DNA from: Opitutaceae bacterium
GTDB taxonomy: Bacteria > Verrucomicrobiota > Verrucomicrobiia > Opitutales > Opitutaceae
Reading direction: 5' to 3'
DNA: 64,000 nucleotides
Assembly: GCA_016711225.1 (NCBI GenBank)
Contig: JADJTK010000052.1
Span: 62,001 to 126,000, forward strand
Shown: positions 44,762-56,041 of the stretch, in pieces
Layout: each line of letters opens with the position of its first letter
Position numbering within the stretch: position 1 is the first letter of the stretch
Translations under genes and position numbers: made by a program
Notes under the pieces: generated by a model
Told to the model about the DNA's origin: nothing
The model's input: only the letters and a program-made list of their open reading frames with translations
Databases searched by the model: none

Positions 44762-47700
44762 TCAGAACTCGTAGCGGGCGCTCAACAGCACCGACCAGCG
44801 CGAGGCGGCCGGCTCCCCGCGCGCACCCACGGCAGGGTTGAATTGGTTCTCCACCAGCCCGGAGTTGACCTTGCTGTAGACATACTGCTTGGCCACGCCG
44901 TCATAGGCGACCGTGGCGACATTCTCACGCTTCACGTAGAACTGATTGCTGCCATGGATCACACCCCAGTCGCTGTTGAGGAGGTTGCCGACATTGAGGA
45001 TGTCGAGGCAGAGGGCGAGCTTGTGCCGCCACGCCGGCAGTTTGATGTCCTGCTTGAAGCTGAGATCGAACTGATTGACCCACGGGTAGCGCTGACCGGA
45101 GGCCTTCACCACGCTGCCCTCCTTCAGGCCAAAGCGGTCCACGATCCTGAAGAAGGCCTCCGCGTCGGCCGTGGTGGCAAAACGCGCGACCGAGGTGTCG
45201 CCGCGCACGGGCACGTAGAGCAGGTCGTTGCCGGTCTGACCGTCGCCGTTGGCATCGCCCGTGTAGGCAAAGCTGAAGGGCAACCCGCTGTGGCCGTCGT
45301 AAAGGAGCGAAACCGTGGTGCGGTTCTTGCCGAAGAGCGTGAAGTCCTTGCTCAGGTTGAGCAGGAAGCGGTCGCGAACCTCGAGCTCCGCCGTATGTAC
45401 ATCCTGGTCGTCGGCATTGAAGACCGAGCGGTTGTTCCAGTTAGAGGCCGCCACGGAGGAGGTGGCGTAGAGCACCTCGTCGGCGTCGGTCCGCACATAG
45501 GAGGCTTTCCAGGACCAACCGTCGTCCTTGCGGGGACGCTCGATCGAGACCATCCCCACCGTGGAGCTGCCCTTGTCGGTATTGGTGAGCTTCATGATGC
45601 GATTGGTGAACTTGGAGCTCACCAGCTGCGTGCCCGACGACGAGGCCGCGTATTTGCCCCAATAGAGAACGCGGCCATCGGGACCGGTGGAGGTCTGCAG
45701 GATGTTGATGTTCTCGTAGAAGACATCCGCATCGACCCAGGAGTACTCGAGCTCGGCGGTGAGCTTCAGATCCCAGAAGGGCAGCTCGCGCTCGAAGGCC
45801 AGATTGCTCTTCCAGCGGGAGGGCAACTGGAAGTTCTTGTCCATGAACGCCACCGTCTGCGCCGGCGCGGTCCCGACCGTGGGCTGCTTCTCAGGATCGG
45901 CGGAGATGGGCGGGGTCGTGGACGAGAAATACGAGGCGTAGTTCAGCCCGGTGTTTGAATAGCTGTTCGACATCCAGACGCGCGGCATGCGGCCGTAGAA
46001 CAGGCCGATCCCGCCGCGCACGGTGGTCCGGCGCGAGCTCTCGGGCTGCCAATTGAAGCCCACGCGCGGCTGCACGATCTTGTCGCCGTCGTAGGTGTAG
46101 TCGTTGCGCATGCCGTAGGTGTCGAGGAACAGCTGGTTGAACGGCACCGCGTCCGGCAGCAGCGGGGTGTCGAGGCGCAGGCCCAGGTCGATGGTCAGGT
46201 TGTCCCGCAGGCGCCAGCGATCGTTGACGAAGAGGCCGAGATTCGCCTCGGAGAAGGTGGCCGCCGGGTCGACGCCGTCGACGAAGGCGTTGTACTGGTA
46301 GGCGTTGCCGCTCGGGAGCTTGGTGCCGCCGGCGCCCGCCTTCATGAAGTCCTCGACGGAGTTATAGACGTAATAACCATAACGGTACTGGACGTAGGCG
46401 TTGAAGACGTCGGTGTCGTCGTACTGCAGGCCGAACTGGAGCGTGTGGCGGTCGGCCAGCTTGTAGGAGGCGAACAGCTCCGCCGAGTCACTCTCGGTAT
46501 CGAGCACGTTGAAGTGGCGGCTGTACTCCGTGCCGAAAGACAGGTACGAGGTGTAGGTCGATCCCGGCACCGGCACGTTGCGCACCTGCACATACGGCTG
46601 GGTGGTGTTGTTCTTCGGCTCGGAATGATACTCGCTGCGCGAAAGCGAGATCTCGGTATCGAACGAATCGGACCAACGGCTGATCAGCTGGGCGATGGCG
46701 GAGGTGTTCTCGACGTCCTGATTGTACCAAGCGGAGTCGGACGAGAGGTTGTTCTGAGCGCTCCCGGAGCCGCCCATGCCCGGGAAGGTGGGACGGCTGG
46801 AATCGACGGTGTTGTAGCGGAAGGTGGCGCGGTGGTTGCCGTTGATCTGCCAGTCGATCTTGGCCAGCAGATTGTCGTCCTTGAGCTTGTTGGAATCGGG
46901 CGGCGAGAAGCTGCCCGGGTCGAAGCCCAAAACCTTGGCGTGATCGTAGATCCGCTTGAGGGTGTCCTGCGCGGGCAGCGCCGTCGGTGAGGGCGGGATG
47001 CGGTCTTCGTTCACCTTCTCGTAGGCGACGTAAAAGAAGAGGGTTTTCGGCACGATCGGCCCGCCGAGGGTGAGTCCGTAGGTCTGCTCCTTGAACTGCG
47101 ACAACGGGTACTCCGTATCGTCCTGCTTGGTGCCAACAAGGTCGAGGTCGGTGCCGAAGAGATCCAGCGTGCGGGAGCGGTAGGTGTAATAGGTCGAGCC
47201 TTTGAACTCGTTGGTGCCACTCTTGGTCACGGCGTTGATCTGGGCCCCGACGAAGCCGCCGTTGCGCGTGTTGTACGGCGCCAGGTCGACCGTGAGCGCC
47301 TCGACTGAGTCGAGCGGGATCACGTTGCGCTCGGCGGCGGTGTTGTTGCCGTTGAGCCCGAAGGGATCCGACGCGCTCACGCCGTCGACCTGGATGCGAT
47401 TGTAGCGGTTATTCACACCGCTGACCGAAATCGCGCGGTCCTGGGGGTCGCGGTTGTAGGTGATGCGCGGATCGAGCCGGGCAAGAGCATTGATCGAGCG
47501 ATCCCCCGAGGGAAGATTGCCGATGGCCTCGCCCGTCAGATACGATCCGGAGCCCGTCTGGGAGGGATCGAAGAGCCGGCCGATGGCCGATTCGGTCACA
47601 ACGAACGCCGCAAGGACCACCACCTCTTCTTCGGGCATGCGCAGGCTGATGTCCGCGCCACGATCAAGGTCGAGGTAGACCTCCCGCACCTCGGCGTTGG

Positions 47701-47998
47701 GCCGACCTGCCACCGCACCGGTGACCGTGTAGGGCCCACCTGGCCGCAGGCCGCGCACCGCAAAACTGCCATCAGCGCGGCTGACCGTGGTGGCCACCGC
47801 ACGGGTGGGTTCGTGCACAATGGTCAGGGTGGCGCCCGCGACTGGAGCCTCGGTCCCGCCGACGACCGTGCCGGTGAGGGACGAGGTAGTGATCACCTGG
47901 GCCGGAGCAGCCAAGGCGGTCAAGAGGAGCGCCGCCAGCGCGTACAGCCCGCGAGGGAGGACCGGGAAGCGGCCTATTGGAAAGGAGAAGGGATTCAT
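44762..47998 (-). CDS. TonB-dependent receptor, Oar-like, with carboxypeptidase regulatory-like N-terminal domain
   Basis: A 1078-residue outer-membrane protein. Signal peptide 1-33 (LYALAALLLTALAAPAQV); a CarboxypepD_reg-like beta-sandwich at about 37-120 (LTGTVVGGTEAPVAGATLTI, RADGSFAVRGLRPGGPYTV); a plug domain (about 150-265, with RDRAISVSGVNNRYNRIQVDGV, SVEALTVDLAPYN and GGFVGAQINAVTKSGTNEF); and a beta-barrel rich in aromatic girdles (YYTYRSRTLDLFG, WYNQDVENTSAIAQL) ending in LLSARYEF with the terminal Phe needed for barrel assembly. Such Oar-type receptors transport polysaccharides or proteins or act in adhesion. No SusD partner is adjacent. Ligand unknown. Confidence 0.93.
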   Translation of the reverse strand: MNPFSFPIGRFPVLPRGLYALAALLLTALAAPAQVITTSSLTGTVVGGTEAPVAGATLTIVHEPTRAVATTVSRADGSFAVRGLRPGGPYTVTGAVAGRPNAEVREVYLDLDRGADISLRMPEEEVVVLAAFVVTESAIGRLFDPSQTGSGSYLTGEAIGNLPSGDRSINALARLDPRITYNRDPQDRAISVSGVNNRYNRIQVDGVSASDPFGLNGNNTAAERNVIPLDSVEALTVDLAPYNTRNGGFVGAQINAVTKSGTNEFKGSTYYTYRSRTLDLFGTDLDLVGTKQDDTEYPLSQFKEQTYGLTLGGPIVPKTLFFYVAYEKVNEDRIPPSPTALPAQDTLKRIYDHAKVLGFDPGSFSPPDSNKLKDDNLLAKIDWQINGNHRATFRYNTVDSSRPTFPGMGGSGSAQNNLSSDSAWYNQDVENTSAIAQLISRWSDSFDTEISLSRSEYHSEPKNNTTQPYVQVRNVPVPGSTYTSYLSFGTEYSRHFNVLDTESDSAELFASYKLADRHTLQFGLQYDDTDVFNAYVQYRYGYYVYNSVEDFMKAGAGGTKLPSGNAYQYNAFVDGVDPAATFSEANLGLFVNDRWRLRDNLTIDLGLRLDTPLLPDAVPFNQLFLDTYGMRNDYTYDGDKIVQPRVGFNWQPESSRRTTVRGGIGLFYGRMPRVWMSNSYSNTGLNYASYFSSTTPPISADPEKQPTVGTAPAQTVAFMDKNFQLPSRWKSNLAFERELPFWDLKLTAELEYSWVDADVFYENINILQTSTGPDGRVLYWGKYAASSSGTQLVSSKFTNRIMKLTNTDKGSSTVGMVSIERPRKDDGWSWKASYVRTDADEVLYATSSVAASNWNNRSVFNADDQDVHTAELEVRDRFLLNLSKDFTLFGKNRTTVSLLYDGHSGLPFSFAYTGDANGDGQTGNDLLYVPVRGDTSVARFATTADAEAFFRIVDRFGLKEGSVVKASGQRYPWVNQFDLSFKQDIKLPAWRHKLALCLDILNVGNLLNSDWGVIHGSNQFYVKRENVATVAYDGVAKQYVYSKVNSGLVENQFNPAVGARGEPAASRWSVLLSARYEF

Positions 47999-48270
47999 GA
48001 TTCGTCAGTGATGTGGGTCGGAGAAAGGGAGGAAATTCACGAGGCGGCCCCAGGTAGGTGGGGATTCTTTCGAAGCCGATCGTGTGCCAAGCCGCACGGC
48101 CGTCAGACGTCGGTGAACACCGGAGCCTGCCGCATCAGCGATGCGGCCCACCTCGGAGGGAGACCCCGCGGAGCATCGTTTCTCGTGCCTCATGGGTGAC
48201 AGATCGCCGATGGTGGAGGACGTCGTATCTGGATCGCATACGGTGAAGGGAGAGTCGCGGGGATGGGGGG

Positions 48271-48753
48271 TCAAGAACCTGGAGCCGCTATGAAGAAGTT
48301 ATCACATTGCCGTAACATATGGCCGCTGCGATCCTCGGCCCCGTTGTGCCGCACGTCGCCGACGACACCGACGATCTCCAGCGAGTCATCGTCGCGAACG
48401 GGTGTCGACACATTCAGCACCAGCCGCCGCCCCACCGCATCGCCAGCCGGGAAGTAGCAGCGGGCAAAACTCTCATCCACCACGGCGACACGGCCACGCG
48501 CCACGCCCGCCTCGTCGAACCACCGACCGGCTCGCAGCAGAATTTGCAGCACCGATTGGTAGTGCGCATCGGCTCCGCAATAGAAGACGCTCGGCAAAGC
48601 CTGGTCCGCTGGCAGCGAGGAATCGCGCAACAGAACTGCGCCCAGCGGCATGCGCACACCATAGGGAGGAACCAGGACGAACGGAGTCGCCGTCGCCAGA
48701 CCCACCTCGACACCCGGCAACTGCGCGAGCGCAACCGCGAGGCGTGGAGGGAG
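48271..48753 (-). pseudogene. Fragment of an ADOP/MacB-type ABC permease
   Basis: A MacB-like periplasmic core is recognisable (LPPRLAVALAQLPGVEVGLAT; LQILLRAGRWFDEAGVARGRVAVVDESFARCYFPAGDAVGRRLVL; LEIVGVVGDVRHNG), the domain of the large permeases found in Acidobacteria and Verrucomicrobia beside PadR regulators. Both the N-terminal transmembrane helix and the C-terminal FtsX helices are missing; the frame ends in unrelated residues. Lies next to a PadR fragment, as in the intact arrangement. A relic. Confidence 0.65.
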
Positions 48754-48845
48754 CGCCGTGGCGTAGTGCGAGCGATGGCCGTTCGAAAATCTGAATCCCG
48801 TCGCTCGAGCAAACCGCGATCCGCATTCTGCAATCCGCAATCCGA

Positions 48846-49031
48846 TCACCTCGCCCGCAGCATCGCGTTGATCGTGGTCGAGAGCAGCTCCCACTGGGTG
48901 GTCTCCGCCTGGAGCTGCTTCCGGCCGACGGCGGTGAGCGCGTAGTACCGCGCGCGGCGGTTGGCGTCGGATACGCCCCACTCGCCCTTCACCCAGCCCT
49001 GGGCCTCGAGCTCGGAGAGCATCAGCTCCAC
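48846..49031 (-). pseudogene. PadR-family regulator, N-terminal part missing
   Basis: LSELEAQGWVKGEWGVSDANRRARYYALTAVGRKQL is the second half of a PadR winged helix (wing strand plus dimer helix), but the first recognition helix region is replaced by low-complexity sequence that overlaps a CCGGCCG hairpin at about 49045-49075. In the genome group this gene would precede an ADOP permease, as its fragment does here. Transcription regulator function is unlikely. Confidence 0.65.
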
Positions 49032-49105
49032 CCTGGTCGGGCCGTAACCGTTGTGCGACCGGCCGCGTCTCCGGCCGCATCGTTCATTCCACCACCACCA
49101 CGACC

Positions 49106-49546
49106 ATGATCACCACGACCCTCCGCCGCTCCCTCCTGCTCCTCACGCTCGGCTCCGCCGTGCTCGCCCCGACCCTCGGCACCGCGGCCGACGCCCCGCC
49201 TCCGCCCCCGCACCACGGCCTTGGCCGGCACGAACCGCGCTTCGATCCCGAAAAACGCCTGGCCCGCCTCACCGAGAAGCTCGGTCTTACCGCCGAGCAA
49301 CAGGCGCAGTTGCGCCCGATCCTCGTCGCCCAAGCCGCAGCGTTGCAGGCGATCGACCAAACCCCGCTCACCGGCGAGCAGCGCCGCGAGAAGACGAAAC
49401 AGCTCTATCAGGACAACCGGGGCAAGATCGCCGCCATCCTCACGCCGGAGCAGCGCGCCCAGATGCGCGAACTGCGCCGCGACGGTCGTCGCCAACACCG
49501 CCGCCACGGCGAACAGCCCGACGCTCCGGAGGCCCCCCAGAGCTGA
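49106..49546 (+). CDS. Spy/CpxP-like periplasmic protein, 146 aa
   Basis: Sec signal (RRSLLLLTLGSAVLAPTLGTAA), a proline/histidine-rich linker, then a helical region with the LTxxQ-type motif: RLARLTEKLGLTAEQQAQLRPIL and IAAILTPEQRAQMRELR. This repeat is the mark of Spy/CpxP, periplasmic chaperone or stress-sensing proteins. His-rich start of the mature part (HHGLGRHE) could bind metal. No Cpx genes are near. Divergent from the PadR relic. Confidence 0.75.
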   Translation: MITTTLRRSLLLLTLGSAVLAPTLGTAADAPPPPPHHGLGRHEPRFDPEKRLARLTEKLGLTAEQQAQLRPILVAQAAALQAIDQTPLTGEQRREKTKQLYQDNRGKIAAILTPEQRAQMRELRRDGRRQHRRHGEQPDAPEAPQS

Positions 49547-49687
49547 GCCCTGCTCCTCCGCACCGGCCCCGCGGATATCGGGGCACAGCCCCCTCCTCCC
49601 CCGGGGGCCGAAACCGACGGTCTGCCCGGACCAGCGACGCATCCGCCCGACCCGCACCAAGCTCCGTCTTTCCTTTCCGCCAACGCC

Positions 49688-49724
49688 AAAAAACCGCGGG
49701 CGGCAGGCCCAGCCTGCCGCCCGC
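49688..49724 (-). terminator. Intrinsic terminator of the DEAD-box helicase gene
   Basis: A perfect 12-bp stem (GCGGGCGGCAGG with CCTGCCGCCCGC, five-base loop) ends two bases before six T residues on the minus strand. It is about 110 bases downstream of the stop at 49833, so the transcript would have a long 3' tail. Confidence 0.8.
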
Positions 49725-49832
49725 GCAAATTTCCGGAACCCCGCCCACCAACCGCAGTCGCAGTGGCGGTGTTTTGTGGGGTTTAGGGTCAACGGGCGTC
49801 GCGTGCATGCGGCGCCCGTTGCGCTCGCCCGC

Positions 49833-51494
49833 TCAGCGCTTCCCGCGCGACAGACGGCTGACCGTTTTCGGCGCCAAATCCGCCTTCTCCCGCTCCTCGA
49901 AGAGCGCCGAGAACAGGTAGTTGAAATTCTCGATCTTGCGGCGCGGCACCTGGCGGCCGATCAACCGCTCGATCGCCCGGGCGTTGCGGATGTCGTCCTC
50001 GGTCATCAGGGTGTAGGCGTCGCCCTCGGTATTGGCCCGGCCGGTGCGCCCGATGCGGTGCACGTAGTCCTCCGGGTTCTCGGGCATGTCGTAGTTGACG
50101 ACATGGCTGACGTTGCGGATGTCCAGCCCGCGGGCCGCCACATCCGTGGCGATGAGCATCTGAAATTTGCCGGCCTTGAAGCCGTCCAGCGCCTCGGTGC
50201 GCTCGCGCTGCGAGCGGTCGGCATGCATCACGCCGGTCTTGTGCCCGAGCGCATGCAGGCGGTGCGCGATCTTGTCGGCGCCGATCTTCGTGCGCGTAAA
50301 GACGAGCACGCTCTTGTACTCGGTGCGCTCCAGCAAGGTGGAGAGCAGCTCGAACTTCTGCGCCGCCACCACCGGGTAGAAGGCGTGGTCGATGGTGTCG
50401 GCCGGCGAGCTGCGGATGCCGATCTCGATGGTGTCCGGATTGGTCAGGACGGACTGGGCCAAGCCCTGGATCTCGGGCGGCAGGGTGGCGCTGAAGAGCA
50501 GGGTCTGGCGCTGCGCGGGCACGTGGCGGATGATGCGGCGCACGTCGGGCAGGAAGCCCATGTCGAGCATGCGGTCCACTTCGTCGAGCACCAGCACCTG
50601 CAGGTCGCCCAGCTTGATGGTGCCGTCGCCCAGCAGGTCGAGCAGGCGGCCGGGGGTGGCGACGATCACATCGACGCCGCGCTGCACCTCCTCGCGCTGC
50701 TTACCGTAACCGACGCCACCGTACACGACGGCGACGCGTAGCCCGGTGAATTTGCCGTAATTGCGAAAGGCTTCCTCCACCTGCAGCGCGAGCTCGCGCG
50801 TGGGTTCCAGGATCAAGCACCGGCAGGGGCCATGGGCGCCCAGCTTGTGCAGGATGGGTAGGGCAAAGGCCGCCGTCTTGCCGGTGCCGGTTTGGGCCGT
50901 GCCGATCAGGTCGCGCCCGCTCAGCACGATTGGGATGGCGCGCTCTTGGATCGGAGTGGGCTGGGAATAGCCCTTCTCCGCCACCGCCGCGACCACTGCG
51001 GGGGAAAGCCCCAGCTTCAAAAACAGATGCTCCGGATCGATGGCGGGCAGCGGCGGCAGATCCACCAGCGGCGCGGCATGCGAATCCTCGTAGCTGCGCG
51101 GTGGAGGCGCATGACGATCCCGCTCGCGCCCACGACCGCCACCAAAACTGCCTCCGCCCGCGGAACCACGGGACCGGCCGCCAAGGCCGCTCCCTTCCGA
51201 GCGACGGGGCTCTTCACGATGGCCACCGCCGGTGCCGCGGGAACGATCCCCGTGCGGCCGATCGCCACGCGAGCGCTCACCGCGGGGGCGATCGCCCTGT
51301 GGTCGGTCTTCCCGCGGGCCGCGCTCGGCGGGGCGGGCGGGACCACCCGCAAATTTGGCCGCAGCGGGGCGACCAGGGGCGCTCTTGGACTGGCTGCCGG
51401 CATGGACACGGGCCCCGACTGGCGCAGCGTCGGAGGATTTCCCCTTCAACGAACGGCCGAGCGATTTCAAACCACCGATGATCTTACGTAGCAT
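49833..51494 (-). CDS. DEAD-box RNA helicase (RhlE-like) with an N-terminal RGD/RPxGD repeat region
   Basis: A 553-residue ATP-dependent RNA helicase. ATG 51494 gives MLRKIIGGLKSLGRSLKGK, then about 100 residues of Arg/Gly/Asp-rich repeats (PREDRPQGDRPRGERSRGDR; HGDRSRG; GGGRGRERDRHAP). The helicase core follows: Q-motif PTPIQERAIP, Walker A AQTGTGKTA, PTRELA, VATPGRL, DEVD box (VLDEVDRMLDMGF; Val instead of Ala), SATLP, RTKIGADKI, DVAARGLDI and HRIGRTGRA. RhlE enzymes often have such Arg-rich tails but at the C-terminus, so the N-terminal position is unusual. Likely RNA-decay or ribosome-assembly helper. Own terminator downstream. Confidence 0.93.
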   Translation of the reverse strand: MLRKIIGGLKSLGRSLKGKSSDAAPVGARVHAGSQSKSAPGRPAAAKFAGGPARPAERGPREDRPQGDRPRGERSRGDRPHGDRSRGTGGGHREEPRRSEGSGLGGRSRGSAGGGSFGGGRGRERDRHAPPPRSYEDSHAAPLVDLPPLPAIDPEHLFLKLGLSPAVVAAVAEKGYSQPTPIQERAIPIVLSGRDLIGTAQTGTGKTAAFALPILHKLGAHGPCRCLILEPTRELALQVEEAFRNYGKFTGLRVAVVYGGVGYGKQREEVQRGVDVIVATPGRLLDLLGDGTIKLGDLQVLVLDEVDRMLDMGFLPDVRRIIRHVPAQRQTLLFSATLPPEIQGLAQSVLTNPDTIEIGIRSSPADTIDHAFYPVVAAQKFELLSTLLERTEYKSVLVFTRTKIGADKIAHRLHALGHKTGVMHADRSQRERTEALDGFKAGKFQMLIATDVAARGLDIRNVSHVVNYDMPENPEDYVHRIGRTGRANTEGDAYTLMTEDDIRNARAIERLIGRQVPRRKIENFNYLFSALFEEREKADLAPKTVSRLSRGKR

Positions 51495-51638
51495 GTTGGT
51501 ACAAGGGCCGAATGTTTCGCCCCTCCCCGGGACTGGCAACACAATCCTCCCACCCGCTCCGCACGCCGGCGCGCCGCGGCGACGTCCAGAAGGCTCTTTA
51601 CGACGCGCCACCGGCCGCGCAGCGTCGCCTCCCCGCGC

Positions 51639-52004
51639 ATGCCCCCCCTGCTTCTCCATATCCTCGCCTCCGACCGCGAGACAGCCGCCCGGATCGAACG
51701 CGCCCTGCAGGCCGGCGAGCCGGATTGCGCCACCCAGATCGTCGCCGATTCCGCCACCCTGCTGGAAGCGGTGGCCACCTCCCCCGACGCCGGCGGGGTG
51801 GCCGTGGCCCCCTCCATTTCCCCGACCCTGCGCCACGAGCTTAACAACCACCTCGCAGTGATCCGCATGCTGGCCGATATCCTCTCCGAGACTCCGGGCC
51901 TTTCTTCGCTCCATGCGGCCAAGGCCCGCGAGATCGGCACGGCCGCCGAAGCGGCCGCCCAGGCGATCCGCCGCGCCTACAACGGTTCCGCCCCCACGGA
52001 CTGA
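51639..52004 (+). CDS. Short protein with a histidine-kinase-like dimerisation helix, 121 aa
   Basis: The first ~60 residues look like a shrunken receiver-like start (LLLHILASDRETAARIERAL), and then comes ISPTLRHELNNHLAVIRMLADIL, which is a HisKA H-box (HELNN, His66) as in sensor kinases, but no ATPase domain follows; the protein ends in an Ala-rich helix. It may be a phosphotransfer or dimer-mimicking protein for the divergent hybrid kinase to the right. No signal or membrane segment. Convergent with that kinase, 61 bases apart. Confidence 0.6.
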   Translation: MPPLLLHILASDRETAARIERALQAGEPDCATQIVADSATLLEAVATSPDAGGVAVAPSISPTLRHELNNHLAVIRMLADILSETPGLSSLHAAKAREIGTAAEAAAQAIRRAYNGSAPTD

Positions 52005-52065
52005 CGCGGAGGCCGAAGCGCGGGCAAACCGCGCCATCCGGTGCCGCGCAGGGCCGCTCCCCCGT

Positions 52066-53610
52066 TCAAGCCGGAGTAGCGTCGCCCTCCAGCACCCGGT
52101 TGAGCACCGAAGCGAGCACGCTCAAGCTGTACGGCTTGTTGACGACCCCGCAGAAACCGTGCGCACGGTGCTCGAGAAGGACCGGGTCGGCGGCATAGCC
52201 GCTGGAGACGATTACCTGCACAGCCGGGTCGATGGCCCGCAGCCGCTGCATCGCCTCGCTGCCGCCCATACCCGCCGGCACCGTGAGGTCGAGGATCACC
52301 ACATCGAAGCGCCGCCCCTCGGCCGCCGCACGCACATACGCCTCGATTGCCTCCAGCCCGTCGGCCACCACCTCGGCCTCGAAACCGAGGCGACGCAGAA
52401 GATTGGGCGCCAGCTGGCGGATCGAGGGCTCGTCGTCCATGAAGAGCACCCGTCCGGCCAGCGTGGGCACCACGGCGCCGCCCGCCTCCTGCTCCACGCG
52501 CGCCCCCGGCTTGGCCGGCAGATAGAGCAGAAACGTGGCCCCCTGGCCCGGCGGTGACTCCACCCGCAGCGCGCCGTAGTGGCGCCGGGCGATCGCCTGC
52601 GAGGTGGCCAGCCCCAGGCCGGAGCCCTGGCTCTTGGTGGTGAAATACGGCTGGAAGATGCGGGCCATGTCCTCGGGTCGGATACCCGGCCCCTCATCGG
52701 TCACCGTGACGACCACAAAATGCCCCGAGCCCAGCCCGAGCTGGCGGGCCATGTCGCGTGTCACGTTGCGCGCGCCCACCGTGACTACACCGCCGGCGCT
52801 CATCGCCTGCACGGCGTTGAGCACCAGGTTGTGCACCACCTGGCCGACCTGCCCGGCATCGACCTCCGCCGGCCAGAGCTCCGCGGGCAAGGTGCACTCG
52901 CAACGCACGCGCGAGCCTTGGCGCGCGAACTGGGCCGCCTCGCGCAGATAGTCTCCCAGGTTCACCAGGCGGCGCACCGGCTCGCCACCTTTGGCAAAGG
53001 TCAGCAGCTGGTGGGTAAGGTCGCGGGCGCGCCCGGCGGCCTTCTCGGCCTCCTCGAGCCAATCCTGCACCGTGTCGCTCACCGCCGTATCCATCCGCGC
53101 CAGGCTCAGGTTGCCCAGCAGGGCGGTGAGCAGATTGTTGAAATCGTGGGCCACTCCACCCGCCAGCAGCTCGAGCGATTCGCGTTTGGCCGCGCGCAGC
53201 ATCTCCTCCTCGCCACGGGCGCCGCCCTCCCGCTCGAGCAGGGCCGGCAGGGCCACCACCAGCAGCCGCTCCGGGCCGTCACCAATCAGTGGTGTCACCA
53301 CGACCCGCGTCTCCAGCAGGCTGCCGTCGATGCGTTGCAGCGGCCAGAGTTGCTCGCGGCCCGGGCCGGCCGCAGCCCAGGCGGTGAGCGCGTGGGCCGG
53401 CGTCGGCGCGAGCCGCTCGTCGGTCAACACCCGGCCGGGCAGCGCCTCGTGCACGCCGCCCAGATGCCAGGCCCCGGCCCCGTTGGCAGCCAGGATCTCC
53501 ATCGAGGCGGCCGCGCAGACCCAGGCCGGCAGCGATTGCGCCGCCAAGAGCGACTCCGCCGTGATCCCGTGCAACGCCGGGTTTGATTCGGGTTGAGGTT
53601 CAGAGTGCAT
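52066..53610 (-). CDS. Hybrid histidine kinase (PAS-like, HisKA, ATPase, receiver)
   Basis: A 514-residue soluble kinase; ATG 53610 is used as the upstream part is short and hydrophobic without a real signal. Residues ~20-125 form a PAS-like sensor (AAQSLPAWVCAAASMEILAANGAGAWHLGG). HisKA has His155 in LAGGVAHDFNNLLTALLGNLS; the ATPase has NLVLNAVQAM, DEGPGI and GSGLGLATS. The C-terminal receiver (~390-514) has FMDDEPS, the acceptor Asp in VILDLTVPAG and Lys in NKPYS. No transmembrane segment, so it senses a cytoplasmic signal or is recruited. No partner regulator adjoins it. Confidence 0.92.
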   Translation of the reverse strand: MHSEPQPESNPALHGITAESLLAAQSLPAWVCAAASMEILAANGAGAWHLGGVHEALPGRVLTDERLAPTPAHALTAWAAAGPGREQLWPLQRIDGSLLETRVVVTPLIGDGPERLLVVALPALLEREGGARGEEEMLRAAKRESLELLAGGVAHDFNNLLTALLGNLSLARMDTAVSDTVQDWLEEAEKAAGRARDLTHQLLTFAKGGEPVRRLVNLGDYLREAAQFARQGSRVRCECTLPAELWPAEVDAGQVGQVVHNLVLNAVQAMSAGGVVTVGARNVTRDMARQLGLGSGHFVVVTVTDEGPGIRPEDMARIFQPYFTTKSQGSGLGLATSQAIARRHYGALRVESPPGQGATFLLYLPAKPGARVEQEAGGAVVPTLAGRVLFMDDEPSIRQLAPNLLRRLGFEAEVVADGLEAIEAYVRAAAEGRRFDVVILDLTVPAGMGGSEAMQRLRAIDPAVQVIVSSGYAADPVLLEHRAHGFCGVVNKPYSLSVLASVLNRVLEGDATPA

Positions 53611-53944
53611 GGCGGCGCTAGGCACTCGAACGTTGGAGAAAAGAAACACTCCGCCCACCGGGCGGCATGCTTGCAGGAAGGGTTTGTCGCGAGTTTGTAA
53701 GGGACTGGGTGTGCATGTGGGGGTGGCGATTTCTTCGCCGTTGTGGGGGCTGCACAGAGGAAGACTTGCTGCGCAAGGCGCGGCGTAAAAATCAGATCAA
53801 TTCCACCTCGGCCACGGCGAGAAAATTCGGCCCCTCGCGCCTGCCCCGACCCCGCCACGACCGACTCTCACGAAGTTTTCACAACTCACCGCCGCACCGC
53901 TTTCCGGCTCGCGCGCCACTGCCAGGCCACCCGAGTCTGCCCCC
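53611..53944. other. Divergent promoter region between hybrid kinase and copper ATPase
   Basis: No gene is supported. The central part (53690-53810) is more A+T-rich than the surroundings. No CopY/CueR-like operator was recognised, but this was judged by eye. Confidence 0.4.
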
Positions 53945-55996
<2,052 letters not shown>

Positions 55997-56041
55997 CGCC
56001 CCGCCCGGAACCTCCTTGCCTTCGCCCACGTCACAGCTCCC

